From assembly GCA_021772515.1 (NCBI GenBank), contig JAJFLU010000024.1, forward strand, positions 1-64,000: a stretch of DNA of 64,000 nt. The letters run 5' to 3'. Below are positions 8,167 to 16,888 of this stretch, one piece after another. The notes beneath the pieces are model-generated. The model did no database searches. It worked only from the letters and a program-made list of their open reading frames with translations, and was not told where the DNA came from. Position 1 is the first letter of the stretch. The number at the start of each line of letters is the position of its first letter. The DNA is from Opitutales bacterium (GTDB lineage Bacteria > Verrucomicrobiota > Verrucomicrobiia > Opitutales > UBA2987). The position numbers and the translations under genes were made by a program.

Positions 8167-9069
8167 TCACCAGATTCCATATTCGTCACCACTGAGATAC
8201 CGTGCGAGGTAATTAGATGCTACAACCATAACTAGTCCAACAACCGATTTAAAAACACCGGCCGCAGTGGAAAGTCCTATATCTAAGGATATCAAATGCC
8301 TTAGTACATACGTATCAATGATGTCAGAGACATCGTAAACTATGGGATTGTACATATTGAAAATTTGATCGAAACCAGCATCGAGAATAAGACCTAGATT
8401 GAGGATTAGTAGGACAACGATTGTTGGCGCGAGTGAAGGCAGGGTTACAAAGCGCACAAGCTGCCAGCGATTTGCCCCGTCAATAGTGGCCGCTTCGTAA
8501 AGTGTCGGAGAAATACCCGCCAATGCGGCGAGGTAAATGACCGCCCCGTAGCCTGCACTCTGCCAAATATGAGTAAAAACGAGAAGGGAGATAAACCACA
8601 GGTCATCAGTGAGAAACCGGACCTTTGTGTCAAAGAGAAGAAGCATAAGCCGATTAACAGGTCCATCGATTGAAAAAACGAGGAGAAAGATACCTCCGAG
8701 TATCACCCAGGAAAGCAGATAGGGAATGTAGGTGACTATTTGAATTCCCCTCCTGAAACCGGACCATCGAAGCTCATTCAATAATAGAGCCAAAATGATT
8801 GGCGCGAAGAAACCAAGGCCCAACCGCAATGTACTGATCACAAATGTATTTCGCAAGGCTCGCAAGAAATCCGAACTTCCGAAAAGAGTCTCGAAATTCT
8901 CCCATCCGACCCATCGACTTCCCATAAAGCCCTCTCCAATAACATAGTCTTTGAATGCAAGGATGATTCCAAACATCGGTATGTAATGGAAAATGACAAA
9001 ATAGAGGAGGCACGGTAGAAACATCCAAAGCAATCCACGATGTTTTCGTATAGTCCCTTCTACTGTCAT
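8167..9069 (-). CDS. Carbohydrate ABC transporter permease (LplB/UgpA type)
   Basis: A 300-residue inner-membrane protein beginning MTVEGTIRKHRGLLWMFLPC, with six hydrophobic segments and the EAA loop YEAATIDGANRWQLVRFVTL near residues 192-211. These features place it with LplB-type permeases of the MalF/UgpA group. It lies 16 bases downstream of the solute-binding protein gene, and its stop sits next to the ribosome site of the second permease. The three genes form an evident import operon. No ribosome site is strong before ATG 9069, so translation may be coupled to the binding protein. Confidence 0.88.
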   Translation of the reverse strand: MTVEGTIRKHRGLLWMFLPCLLYFVIFHYIPMFGIILAFKDYVIGEGFMGSRWVGWENFETLFGSSDFLRALRNTFVISTLRLGLGFFAPIILALLLNELRWSGFRRGIQIVTYIPYLLSWVILGGIFLLVFSIDGPVNRLMLLLFDTKVRFLTDDLWFISLLVFTHIWQSAGYGAVIYLAALAGISPTLYEAATIDGANRWQLVRFVTLPSLAPTIVVLLILNLGLILDAGFDQIFNMYNPIVYDVSDIIDTYVLRHLISLDIGLSTAAGVFKSVVGLVMVVASNYLARYLSGDEYGIW

Positions 9070-9085
9070 AGCGTCTGTTAAAGTT

Positions 9086-10858
9086 TCAATTCAGATCCGC
9101 CCGAGATTCGCCTTGAACCGCGCCAACTTGGCGAAAGACATCGTCCTTCACCTTTAGCATTCGATTTGCATCTTCTGTCAATTCCAGGCCACCGCGGGCG
9201 AACCATTCCTTCACAAACTCGTCGAACTCCTCTAACTCACGATTGCCTTGAATGATCTCTGCAAAAACCGTTTCCTGGAAAACTCGCAGGTCGGCATAAA
9301 ATTTCTCAGCCAAAGGGACCATGTCAGGCCACGGAATTGGGCTTTTAAGGCTCAATTCCGCTCGGCGATAAGTTTGGTCAAAATCCGTCTCCTTATTCGA
9401 ATTATAGTGCTCCAGCCACTCTTTGCGGGCACCAAAAGGACAAAAGAACGAAATTGCATGGGAGATGGTTGGATTGATACCGACAAGTTCGCGCGAACCG
9501 TAAAAAGGATCGTCAAACGGAGGAAGGCCATTAATACCGTTCTCTATCGACCAGCTCCAATGAACATCACGCTTCCCGATTTTCGCTTGCAGATGCAAGT
9601 TCACATCGGACGCCATTTTATTGAACATACGGAGGATGCGCACAACTTTCTCTGGCTCTAAAGCCAGATGTGCCCCAAATACGACCACATTTTCGGCACC
9701 TCCAATAATGGGCCCACCGCGTTTGCCCTTCGGACCTGCCGGAAAGTTTCCTGGCGGATAATAGTTGGCCTCAGGATGCAAACGGCTCATAAGGCCGGCT
9801 AGTGAACCTGAAAATTTATGGTCATAGGAGTCAAAATGAGCATAGGCAGGCATGTATCCAACTTTACCCCGCGTAAAAAGATAAAACCGTTCATTCGGAT
9901 CATCACCGACAAGGAGATACTCTGGATAGATCAACCCTTCCGCGTACCATCTTTTAAGTATAGCTAAAACTTTCTTTGTTTCAGGCAATATCCCACCCCA
10001 AATCAGGTGCCCATCTTGTTCAACCCAACCTGCTGATAATACACCAAAGGCTCCATATATTTCACCAAAACTGTGATCAATTCGCACCTTTTGGCTCAAC
10101 CCCGCCTTTGGACTCATACCGTAGGTATCCATTCTCCCGTTTCCATCGGGATCCTCGTGTCGGAATTTCCACAAGGCGTCATGCATTTCATCCAAAGTTT
10201 CCGGAATTTTTTCTATTCCCACATTCCTCAACCAATCTATTCGCCATACACCCGGTTGCGGTAAAACCCCGTTTTCCAATGCCCCGAATGTTGGTAACCC
10301 GTAATTCCCCCCCTTGTAGTAACTCAATAGCCAAGCTTCTGGAGCGTATTTGTTAAGCGCTTCTACATAATTCGGGGCATGCTTTAGAATCACTTCGTAT
10401 GGAAGTTCCAAGGCAAAGCCGTGATGGGCATCACGCCGAAGATCGGTGCTGCTCTCGACCCAGTAGACATCAGGAATTTCTCCACCTAACATCATCAAGG
10501 GCTTACGGCGTTTATAGCTGAGCCATTCGAGGAAAATCGGCTTGAGGTCGATATTGAATTGCTTTTCAAGATTCCGCTCGATCCACGAGCCTTCTTCTCC
10601 TCGAATTTGACGGGGAACACCAAGCCAGGAAATCTCCAACCGCTGCTCCTGAGTATCGGAAACTTCAATCAAGCGATCCGTGAGTTCTTCCGTTGAAAGT
10701 TTCGGAAACGTCCTCTTAGCACACCCCTCCAAAAGAAAAAAGGAGAAGATAACAATTACTGTCCATAGGCCGACACTCCGTTTCCGAAACGTCTGGCTTC
10801 CAGATATGTTTTCCGGGTGTACGTGTTCCTCGTGGAGTTCACGCCCTTGCAGCCGCAT
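9086..10858 (-). CDS. LplA-like extracellular solute-binding lipoprotein
   Basis: A large binding protein (590 residues from ATG 10858). A hydrophobic stretch LWTVIVIFSFFLLEGC ends in a lipobox-like Cys about 45 residues in, so it is probably a lipoprotein facing the periplasm. The DPDGNGRMDTYGMS segment is the calcium-loop-like motif typical of LplA-type binding proteins, and length above 500 residues also fits that group. The frame stays open upstream to 10933 and the start is unsettled: the residues before the signal segment are unusually long and polar, so a start nearer the lipobox is possible. It is the first gene of the importer operon that runs into the RuBisCO-like gene. Confidence 0.8.
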   Translation of the reverse strand: MRLQGRELHEEHVHPENISGSQTFRKRSVGLWTVIVIFSFFLLEGCAKRTFPKLSTEELTDRLIEVSDTQEQRLEISWLGVPRQIRGEEGSWIERNLEKQFNIDLKPIFLEWLSYKRRKPLMMLGGEIPDVYWVESSTDLRRDAHHGFALELPYEVILKHAPNYVEALNKYAPEAWLLSYYKGGNYGLPTFGALENGVLPQPGVWRIDWLRNVGIEKIPETLDEMHDALWKFRHEDPDGNGRMDTYGMSPKAGLSQKVRIDHSFGEIYGAFGVLSAGWVEQDGHLIWGGILPETKKVLAILKRWYAEGLIYPEYLLVGDDPNERFYLFTRGKVGYMPAYAHFDSYDHKFSGSLAGLMSRLHPEANYYPPGNFPAGPKGKRGGPIIGGAENVVVFGAHLALEPEKVVRILRMFNKMASDVNLHLQAKIGKRDVHWSWSIENGINGLPPFDDPFYGSRELVGINPTISHAISFFCPFGARKEWLEHYNSNKETDFDQTYRRAELSLKSPIPWPDMVPLAEKFYADLRVFQETVFAEIIQGNRELEEFDEFVKEWFARGGLELTEDANRMLKVKDDVFRQVGAVQGESRADLN

Positions 10859-10933
10859 GCGTAAACACCGCTTAAACCGTCGCTGGTTTCGATAGATTGA
10901 AGAATGTGCGAACAAGACTCTAAAGAAAACCAC

Positions 10934-11305
10934 AGGCTAACACAATCTCGGCAGTAGTGCACTCAACTTCCATCCAGTTTGATTTAGTGAAATAAAATCC
11001 ATCTGATAGTTTATCGAGCTAATCGTATTTTGCGCTAACACCATGATTATGGGTTCAAATTTTAGCGAATATGGGACTCACATGAGAGGTGAAAATAATG
11101 TGAGAATTTATTGACATTATGTATCTTAAATGAAATTAATAACAATCGTTTACGAAATATAAATATTACTATATGAAATATATATATTATGAAAACGAAT
11201 TTAAAAAAGAAACACAAGGAAATAATTTTTGTTTCGGGAATATTGGTAAATCTACGTGAACGCCAACTTTGAACATACTTAAGCGAATGCTTGTTTTTGC
11301 AAAAA
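10934..11305. other. AT-rich intergenic region between divergent operons
   Basis: About 370 bases without a credible gene, between the importer operon (leftward) and the dehydrogenase pair (rightward). The part from 11100 to 11220 is strongly AT-rich and includes CTATATGAAATAT at 11169-11181, which recurs upstream of the DeoR-type regulator. It presumably holds both promoters; I cannot place -35/-10 boxes with confidence. Confidence 0.5.
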
Positions 11306-12301
11306 ATGATAGGAAAACGACTAATCTTACTGAAACCGAGAAAAATCGAATTACAAGAATTCGAAATCGATCCGCTGCCTGACGATGGGATTCTCGTGCG
11401 CAATGAATTTACCGCAATAAGCATAGGTACCGAGATCAACAATTGGCTTCATGGCGGTAACCCCGGAACGCCACTGAACTTCCCTCGTCAAACGGGTTAC
11501 TGCAACTCGGGAACGGTTTTGGAGACGGGTCCACAAGTAACTACCGTGAAGCCGGGCGACCGGATCGCCGGGCAAAGCGGACACAGTAGCCATGCGATTC
11601 TGCGTACCGGTTTTCAAAGGGTTCCAGATAATGTTTCTCTCGAAAGCGCTGCCCTTATGGTAATGGCCGCGATTGCCATACGTGGGATCCGTGTGGGGCA
11701 CGTTTGCCTTGGGGAATCCGTGGTCATTTTCGGTCTCGGCGTGATCGGCCAGATCGCTGCCCTTTTCGCCCGTATTGCAGGCGCGACGCCGATAATCGGA
11801 ATCGATATCGACCCGTTTCGCCTGAAATTGGCAAAAGAGCTAAGCGTAGATTTTGCGGTAAGCGGCACCGGGGAAATAGAAGTTTTCGATGCTGTCAACC
11901 GGATCTGTCACGACGACGGAGCGAATGTTGTTATCGAAGCAACAGGGAAACCGAATGTCTATCCGCAGGCGGTGAAACTCGCTGCAACCGGAGGCCGTTT
12001 AATCGGCTTGGGATCTCCAAGGGGAATGGTCCCGTTCAACTTCTTGGATGAGGTTCACCTGCGTGAGGTCAGTGTGCATGGCGCCTTTCATCCGATCACC
12101 CCTGATCAAGATCACCTCTATTACCACTGGACGAAGGATCGTGATCGAAGGCTGATTATGCGTTTGATGGAGGATGGAAGACTACCTCTGGACAAATTGA
12201 TTACACATGTCGTTAGACCAGAGGAATGTCTGGAAACGTATAGGATGCTTGCGGAAAATCCTAAAAGAGTGCTCGGCGTCCTCTACGACTGGCGGAATTG
12301 A
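11306..12301 (+). CDS. MDR-family dehydrogenase (zinc-binding dehydrogenase fold without the usual zinc ligands)
   Basis: A 331-residue medium-chain dehydrogenase/reductase. A GroES-like N-terminal domain is followed by a Rossmann domain with VVIFGLGVIGQIAALFAR (about 148-165) and the cofactor-specificity strand GIDIDPFR. Where alcohol and sorbitol dehydrogenases have a catalytic Cys this protein reads AISIGTEINNWL, and the four-Cys structural zinc loop is absent, so it may be zinc-independent, as in BchC-like relatives. ATG 11306 is preferred over TTG 11291 because it starts the family's usual MIGKRLILLKP segment. It is followed after 66 bases by a paralogue; the pair probably acts on related polyols or sugar derivatives. 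Substrate unknown. Confidence 0.75.
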   Translation: MIGKRLILLKPRKIELQEFEIDPLPDDGILVRNEFTAISIGTEINNWLHGGNPGTPLNFPRQTGYCNSGTVLETGPQVTTVKPGDRIAGQSGHSSHAILRTGFQRVPDNVSLESAALMVMAAIAIRGIRVGHVCLGESVVIFGLGVIGQIAALFARIAGATPIIGIDIDPFRLKLAKELSVDFAVSGTGEIEVFDAVNRICHDDGANVVIEATGKPNVYPQAVKLAATGGRLIGLGSPRGMVPFNFLDEVHLREVSVHGAFHPITPDQDHLYYHWTKDRDRRLIMRLMEDGRLPLDKLITHVVRPEECLETYRMLAENPKRVLGVLYDWRN

Positions 12302-12367
12302 ACGAAAACTCGAAAGCTCAATGGGAAAGTTGGATTGTATTATGAAAATCACGCAAATCTTGGGAAT

Positions 12368-13378
12368 ATGCATATACAAGAACTGATTGTCCAGGAGCCG
12401 GGCCGCATTGAACTGTGCGAGGGTAAACTTGATGAGAATCTGGCCTCCCATGAAGCTCTCGTGGAGACGGAATACAGCGTGGTCAGCGCTGGCACCGAAG
12501 GAGCCGGGTTCACTGGCTTGGTAAAGCAGATGCCCTTTGGCGACGACGGACAGTACCCTCGCGGGACTGGTTACGGCAACCTCGGGCTGGTGCTGGCGGT
12601 GGGGTCGGCGGTGACAATGTGCACGCCCGGCGATCGGGTTATCAGTTTCTCCAGGCATGCATCCCGTGTAAAGGCGGACGCTGGGCGCATGGCCCTTCCC
12701 GTGCCCGGCGACACACCCGGCGAAAAATTGGTTTTCGCGCGCATAGCCGGGGTGAGCATGAGCGCCCTCCGCTCCTCGAGCGTCCAACCAGGAGATACCG
12801 TGCTGGTGATCGGGATGGGCCTGGTGGGGAATTTCGTCGCGCAGATCCTCCAGTTGGCAGGTGCCGACGTTATGGCCGCAGACCTCTCCGACTTGCGTCT
12901 GGAAAAGGCTCGAGCATGTGGTATCGGCCGAACCGTGAACAACGGAAGGGACAGCCTCAAAAACGCCGTAATGGATTGGACCGGCGGCCGCGGGGTTCAC
13001 ATCGCGGTGGAGGCAATCGGTATCAGCGAACTTGTGGCCGAGGCGACCCTTCTCACCCGAAAACATGGGGAGGTGATCCTCCTCGGTTCTCCCCGCGCAA
13101 CGGCCGTGTTCGATGCCACTCCGATGCTCCTGCACCTGCACCTGAAAGCCATACGCATGATCGGTGCTCTTGAGTGGCGGTGGCCTCAGCACTCCAGCGA
13201 ACGGACACGTGGTATAACTGATAATTACAGGCTACTTCTTCAATGGATCGCCGATGGTCGCCTCAAGACAGACCCTGTCCTCACTCACCTCGCCTCTCCG
13301 CAGGATTGCCAGATAATCTACAGGGGCCTCGCCTCACAACAGGAGGAGTTCCTCGGTGCCGTCTTCAAGTGGAGATAA
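12368..13378 (+). CDS. Second MDR-family dehydrogenase of the tandem pair
   Basis: A 336-residue paralogue of the preceding gene with the same plan: GroES-like domain, then Rossmann domain with VLVIGMGLVGNFVAQILQL and the strand AADLSDLRLEKA. It has VVSAGTEGAGF at the position of the usual catalytic Cys and no four-Cys structural zinc loop. The frame is open 33 bases upstream from TTG 12335, but ATG 12368 (MHIQELIVQEPGRIEL) gives the natural start. GC content is visibly higher than in its partner (for example 12580-13050), suggesting a separate origin and not a recent duplication. The two may form a heteromer or act sequentially. A long antisense open frame covers it and is a shadow. Confidence 0.75.
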   Translation: MHIQELIVQEPGRIELCEGKLDENLASHEALVETEYSVVSAGTEGAGFTGLVKQMPFGDDGQYPRGTGYGNLGLVLAVGSAVTMCTPGDRVISFSRHASRVKADAGRMALPVPGDTPGEKLVFARIAGVSMSALRSSSVQPGDTVLVIGMGLVGNFVAQILQLAGADVMAADLSDLRLEKARACGIGRTVNNGRDSLKNAVMDWTGGRGVHIAVEAIGISELVAEATLLTRKHGEVILLGSPRATAVFDATPMLLHLHLKAIRMIGALEWRWPQHSSERTRGITDNYRLLLQWIADGRLKTDPVLTHLASPQDCQIIYRGLASQQEEFLGAVFKWR

Positions 13379-13719
13379 AAATTTCACGGATTTAGATTCG
13401 GCGACGACACAATGAGGCAATCCGAAAATTACCAGCGAAACCCAGCAACTGGTGTAACAATTTCAGGTGCGATATGGATTGTTTTAGATGCATTTCTATG
13501 TCCTCACACAAAGGGCACTAATTTATTTGTAGAAAGCGAACAGAAAGTGGCTGGGACGATGCACATCGGCACTTACACTTAGGCTTTGCAATTTTCCAGT
13601 AAAATGACCACACACAGGGTGGAGTTTACAAATACCGGAATGTGTCCTTGTTCTCGCCCAGGGAAACAATGCTCACCTGTTGAACATAAGCATGTTGCAC
13701 AAACATTTGAGTTCAGCGA
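13379..13719. other. Intergenic region between convergent genes
   Basis: About 340 bases between the second MDR dehydrogenase and the PIG-L gene, which converge. I see no coding frame with a start and ribosome site, no RNA gene and no strong terminator hairpin. Confidence 0.45.
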
Positions 13720-14538
13720 TCATGTGAAAAAAGGGAATAAATCAGGATAATTTTCCTCAAAAAGCGATTTTCCGTATTCACTGACCTCAAATGCTTCTGC
13801 ATACTCAATCCCGCGGCCAATGGATTCGCCATAGAGTTTAATGAGTCTCTTCCGACGACAATCAGCCGTCTTCCGTGCCTGTGTCTTCGCTTGCTCGCCG
13901 AGCCATAGCTTCCTGTCAGTCCCGTTCCCTGGCACCTGGTTTTCATTGCGCCGGTTGTAGGGCAGCCACTCGTAAAACTGTGAGACGTGACAATCGAGCA
14001 TATCGATCTTTTCCGCAATGGTATCGTCTATCGACACAACGACATCCCCTTTGAAGGGGATTGGGCGCTCGAACGAGTCTTCCAAATGACCTATTACCGG
14101 CATTTCCCGCAAATGCTTTGCATCTGGACAAATTGCTGGTACGGTTAACATATAGGAGGCATCTTGTACGGCTATGGCAGTGTAACGGTGATCGGGGTGA
14201 TAATCATTGGGCCGATGTGTCAGAACGAGGTCGGCGCGAAAATCTCGAATACGTACAATCAGTTCATCTCGCAGCTCGATTGTAGGATATAGGCAACCGT
14301 CACTATGATCCAGTATCTCAAAGTCGGCACATGATATGCGACACGATTCAGCCATCTCTTTTCGCCGTCTTTGTGAAAGATCGTTGCCCAAACTTTTATG
14401 GTGCCCAGCGTTGCCGTTTGTTGTTGTAACAATCCCTACCCGGTGACCGCTCTTAGTGAATTTTCGTATAACACCGCCCGCATTGATTTCAGCATCATCG
14501 GGATGCGCAACGATGATTAAAATCTTAAGTTTCTTCAC
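13720..14538 (-). CDS. PIG-L family N-deacetylase
   Basis: A 272-residue zinc deacetylase of the PIG-L/LmbE/BshB family, which removes N-acetyl groups from GlcNAc-containing molecules. The zinc and catalytic motif AHPDDAE lies about 11-17 residues from the start, and the second zinc motif is HRPNDYHPDHR near residue 105. GTG 14538 (VKKLKILIIVAHPDD) with GGGGAT upstream is preferred over TTG 14553. It is the last gene of a leftward run that includes NagB, a TIM-barrel isomerase and a Gfo/Idh/MocA protein. A role in deacetylating an imported amino sugar is plausible, especially as no NagA is visible. No signal peptide, so cytoplasmic. Confidence 0.85.
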   Translation of the reverse strand: MKKLKILIIVAHPDDAEINAGGVIRKFTKSGHRVGIVTTTNGNAGHHKSLGNDLSQRRRKEMAESCRISCADFEILDHSDGCLYPTIELRDELIVRIRDFRADLVLTHRPNDYHPDHRYTAIAVQDASYMLTVPAICPDAKHLREMPVIGHLEDSFERPIPFKGDVVVSIDDTIAEKIDMLDCHVSQFYEWLPYNRRNENQVPGNGTDRKLWLGEQAKTQARKTADCRRKRLIKLYGESIGRGIEYAEAFEVSEYGKSLFEENYPDLFPFFT

Positions 14539-14586
14539 CCTTGATCCCCACAAAATTCAGATTTGATTAAGTGCGAGACGATACCA

Positions 14587-15867
14587 TCAGTGATCGCCGT
14601 AAAAAAGATAAAGGAAAGGGCCGGGCGCTTGAAAGCAACCTGTTCCGCCGCTGGCGTTCAGCTTGATCGTGTTCAGTCCCTCACGCAACCAACTAAGGGG
14701 AACTTCCACTTCTCTTATGTAATAGGCCTCGGTCGGCGCAGATACTGCGGATGCATATTGATCATTAAAAAGGATACTTACATCGCCGTATAAAGGGACG
14801 CGGAGAATTGCTCGCTTAATTCCAGATAATTCGATTCGATCATAATCGCACGTTACATTCACGTCCTGTTGCCATCCGTTTTCATGAAACCCAATAGGTG
14901 AAAAGCCCGTTGGTCGCAAAATTTTGAGTAGACAGGGTGCTTTATAATCGACCATTGCAAATCCACCAGGCGATTCAATGATCCAACCGCTTACGGTTTC
15001 AATTCGGCATCGAAATTCCAGCGGACCAGAAGGAATAAACTCCGAACGCCAAACAACTTCACAAGATGAACCAGAAGAGGATCCACAATGAGAAGCAACT
15101 TCATATCGCGATAGTGATGAAAGATCGTGGTTCGTCACAGCCTGCCAACTCTCAGTCTGACCCGAAAGATCCAGATCCATTCCAGCCATTCTGACGAAAA
15201 ACTGGATCTGTCGTATTTCATCGTCACCACTTCCCTTCAACAAGAGCCGAATATTCTCTCCTTCCTGTTCTACCTCAAAGCACCAGGAGGGGTTTGCATC
15301 ACTGGCTGAAAATATCCGCAACACTGCTGTCTGCACATAGGCGTGCGTCGGCTCTAGACCAAGGTGGTTCTCGCCCGCCTTTAGCATCTCGATCGGTACT
15401 TCAGCGAGATGATAGTTCCGGTGGACGCTGTTTCCAATACAGGAATAACATTCGTATCCGGTCGCCAGTTCAGAAGGAGTATAAAGGGAAAATTCACGGT
15501 CGTTAAAGCTCGATTGTCGACCCATTCGCCCGTTGCTAATAAGGAATACTTCCGCGTATTCTCCCCCCGAAAAATCGTCAGGAAGAGGGATGACTTTGAG
15601 AGGGGGGAAAGCAAAATGAAGTTTGTCCAAGAGCCCTTCTCCCCACTCTTCGCCTCCTATGTCTCCCGCAAATTCACGGTAGATTAAACCTTGGCTAACG
15701 GGAAAAATATGTGACCCGCCTCGTCGGTTAATCCAAGCGTCAACGCCATCCCGTGGCACAAGATCCTTGTTAAGTTCAGTGTTAAGGTCTCCTCTTGTCA
15801 TTAGCAGATTTTTTAATAAGGGCTGTTTTGGTATATCTGAGAAAACATCCTCTTTATCAGAAATCAT
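14587..15867 (-). CDS. Unknown beta-rich protein, coupled to the Gfo/Idh/MocA gene
   Basis: I do not recognise this 426-residue protein. It has no signal peptide or membrane segment, and is rich in beta strands and aromatic residues. Its end (PLSWLREGLNTIKLNASGG) resembles the last strands of galactose-binding-like jelly rolls in glycoside hydrolases, where 'GxNTIxL' is common. No catalytic motif was found. Its ATG overlaps the end of the upstream oxidoreductase gene by 11 bases (AATGATTTCTGA), implying translational coupling and a joint role. It lies 48 bases upstream of the PIG-L deacetylase. It may be a carbohydrate-binding or lyase-like partner of that pathway. Confidence 0.6.
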   Translation of the reverse strand: MISDKEDVFSDIPKQPLLKNLLMTRGDLNTELNKDLVPRDGVDAWINRRGGSHIFPVSQGLIYREFAGDIGGEEWGEGLLDKLHFAFPPLKVIPLPDDFSGGEYAEVFLISNGRMGRQSSFNDREFSLYTPSELATGYECYSCIGNSVHRNYHLAEVPIEMLKAGENHLGLEPTHAYVQTAVLRIFSASDANPSWCFEVEQEGENIRLLLKGSGDDEIRQIQFFVRMAGMDLDLSGQTESWQAVTNHDLSSLSRYEVASHCGSSSGSSCEVVWRSEFIPSGPLEFRCRIETVSGWIIESPGGFAMVDYKAPCLLKILRPTGFSPIGFHENGWQQDVNVTCDYDRIELSGIKRAILRVPLYGDVSILFNDQYASAVSAPTEAYYIREVEVPLSWLREGLNTIKLNASGGTGCFQAPGPFLYLFYGDH

Positions 15868-16888
15868 TCAACTCGACCACCTCTCCGGAGCTGATGGACT
15901 CTTCTTCGGCTTCGATGATTTCTATAGCTCGCACCGCGTCGTAGGCCGTTACTACAGTTGGCACCCGGTTATCCTGAATCGCCTCTATCATGTATTGCAA
16001 TTCAGCGAAGTAACCGTCTATTTGGGGAAGACTAATCGTTTCCCCTCCGGTCGCTCCTTCATAAACGCGTAGAAGACTGTCTGAGTGTTCCGAATTAAAT
16101 TCGAGTGTGGCATGTTCAAAATTGACCGTAAATGTTGAATGAAAGCCGTATCCCTTCCCGGTGGTCCATCCTCCTTCCGCATAAATGGCGATGTTGGATT
16201 CCGTAGAAAATTGGGCAAAAACATAATCGATAGCGCTGCTCTGGATTGAGCGACCGGATGCATAAACGCGTTTGGGACGACCAAAACAGTATTGAATAAA
16301 ATCGATGTCGTGGAGATGCAGATCAAGTAACGCGCCCCCTGATCGCGCACCATCGAAATAGAAATCATGTCCCCACGCAGGCGGTTCACAAACACGCCGG
16401 AAGTGTGCGTTAAGAACTTTCCCGTACCTACCGTCATCAACGGCTTGTTTCAGGAAGTCCCACTGTGGAGTGAATCGCAGGACCATCGCAGGAAACAGAA
16501 AACCCGGGGCGTGTTCGGCTGCCTCGGCGATAAGGCGAGCGTCAGCAGAGGTTCGAGCGAGCGGCTTTTCGCAGACGACGTGTTTTCCCGACCCAAGCGC
16601 TGCAATGACTAGATCCCTGTGTGTATCAGTCGGTGTGCAGATATCGATCAAGTCGATTGCAGGATCACGCATGAGTTCAAATGGGTCTCGAGTTCCTTTA
16701 ACATTCGCCATTTCGAGCTGAAAACCTTTCTCCGATCCCACATTGCCCTTGATGAAAGAAAAATCTCCGTCGAGTCCCCGTCCGCTGGTGTCGCAGATGG
16801 CGACAATTTCCGAGTTCGGGATTAGCCTGTATGCGTTAAGATGAACGCGCCCCATAAAACCGAGACCTATCACACCCACTCTAGCCAT
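15857..16888 (-). CDS. Gfo/Idh/MocA family oxidoreductase
   Basis: A 343-residue NAD(P)-dependent oxidoreductase starting MARVGVIGLGFMGRVHLNAY. It shows the Rossmann loop GLGFMG, the family EKP motif (VVCEKPLARTSADA, near residue 100) and the LLDLHLHDIDFIQY segment with the catalytic Asp/His region. The ATG at 16888 overlaps the stop of the upstream isomerase gene (ATGGCTAG), with GAGAAG just before it; a longer upstream frame exists but lacks family similarity. It is the middle gene of a tightly packed leftward run. Members of this family oxidise or epimerise sugars, and the exact substrate cannot be read from the sequence. Confidence 0.85.
   Translation of the reverse strand: MARVGVIGLGFMGRVHLNAYRLIPNSEIVAICDTSGRGLDGDFSFIKGNVGSEKGFQLEMANVKGTRDPFELMRDPAIDLIDICTPTDTHRDLVIAALGSGKHVVCEKPLARTSADARLIAEAAEHAPGFLFPAMVLRFTPQWDFLKQAVDDGRYGKVLNAHFRRVCEPPAWGHDFYFDGARSGGALLDLHLHDIDFIQYCFGRPKRVYASGRSIQSSAIDYVFAQFSTESNIAIYAEGGWTTGKGYGFHSTFTVNFEHATLEFNSEHSDSLLRVYEGATGGETISLPQIDGYFAELQYMIEAIQDNRVPTVVTAYDAVRAIEIIEAEEESISSGEVVELNDF

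Noticed and set aside
12182..13192. 336-aa antisense frame over the MDR dehydrogenases
   Set aside because: Composition (many His, Pro, Arg) is typical of a GC-driven shadow; the sense strand encodes a clear dehydrogenase.
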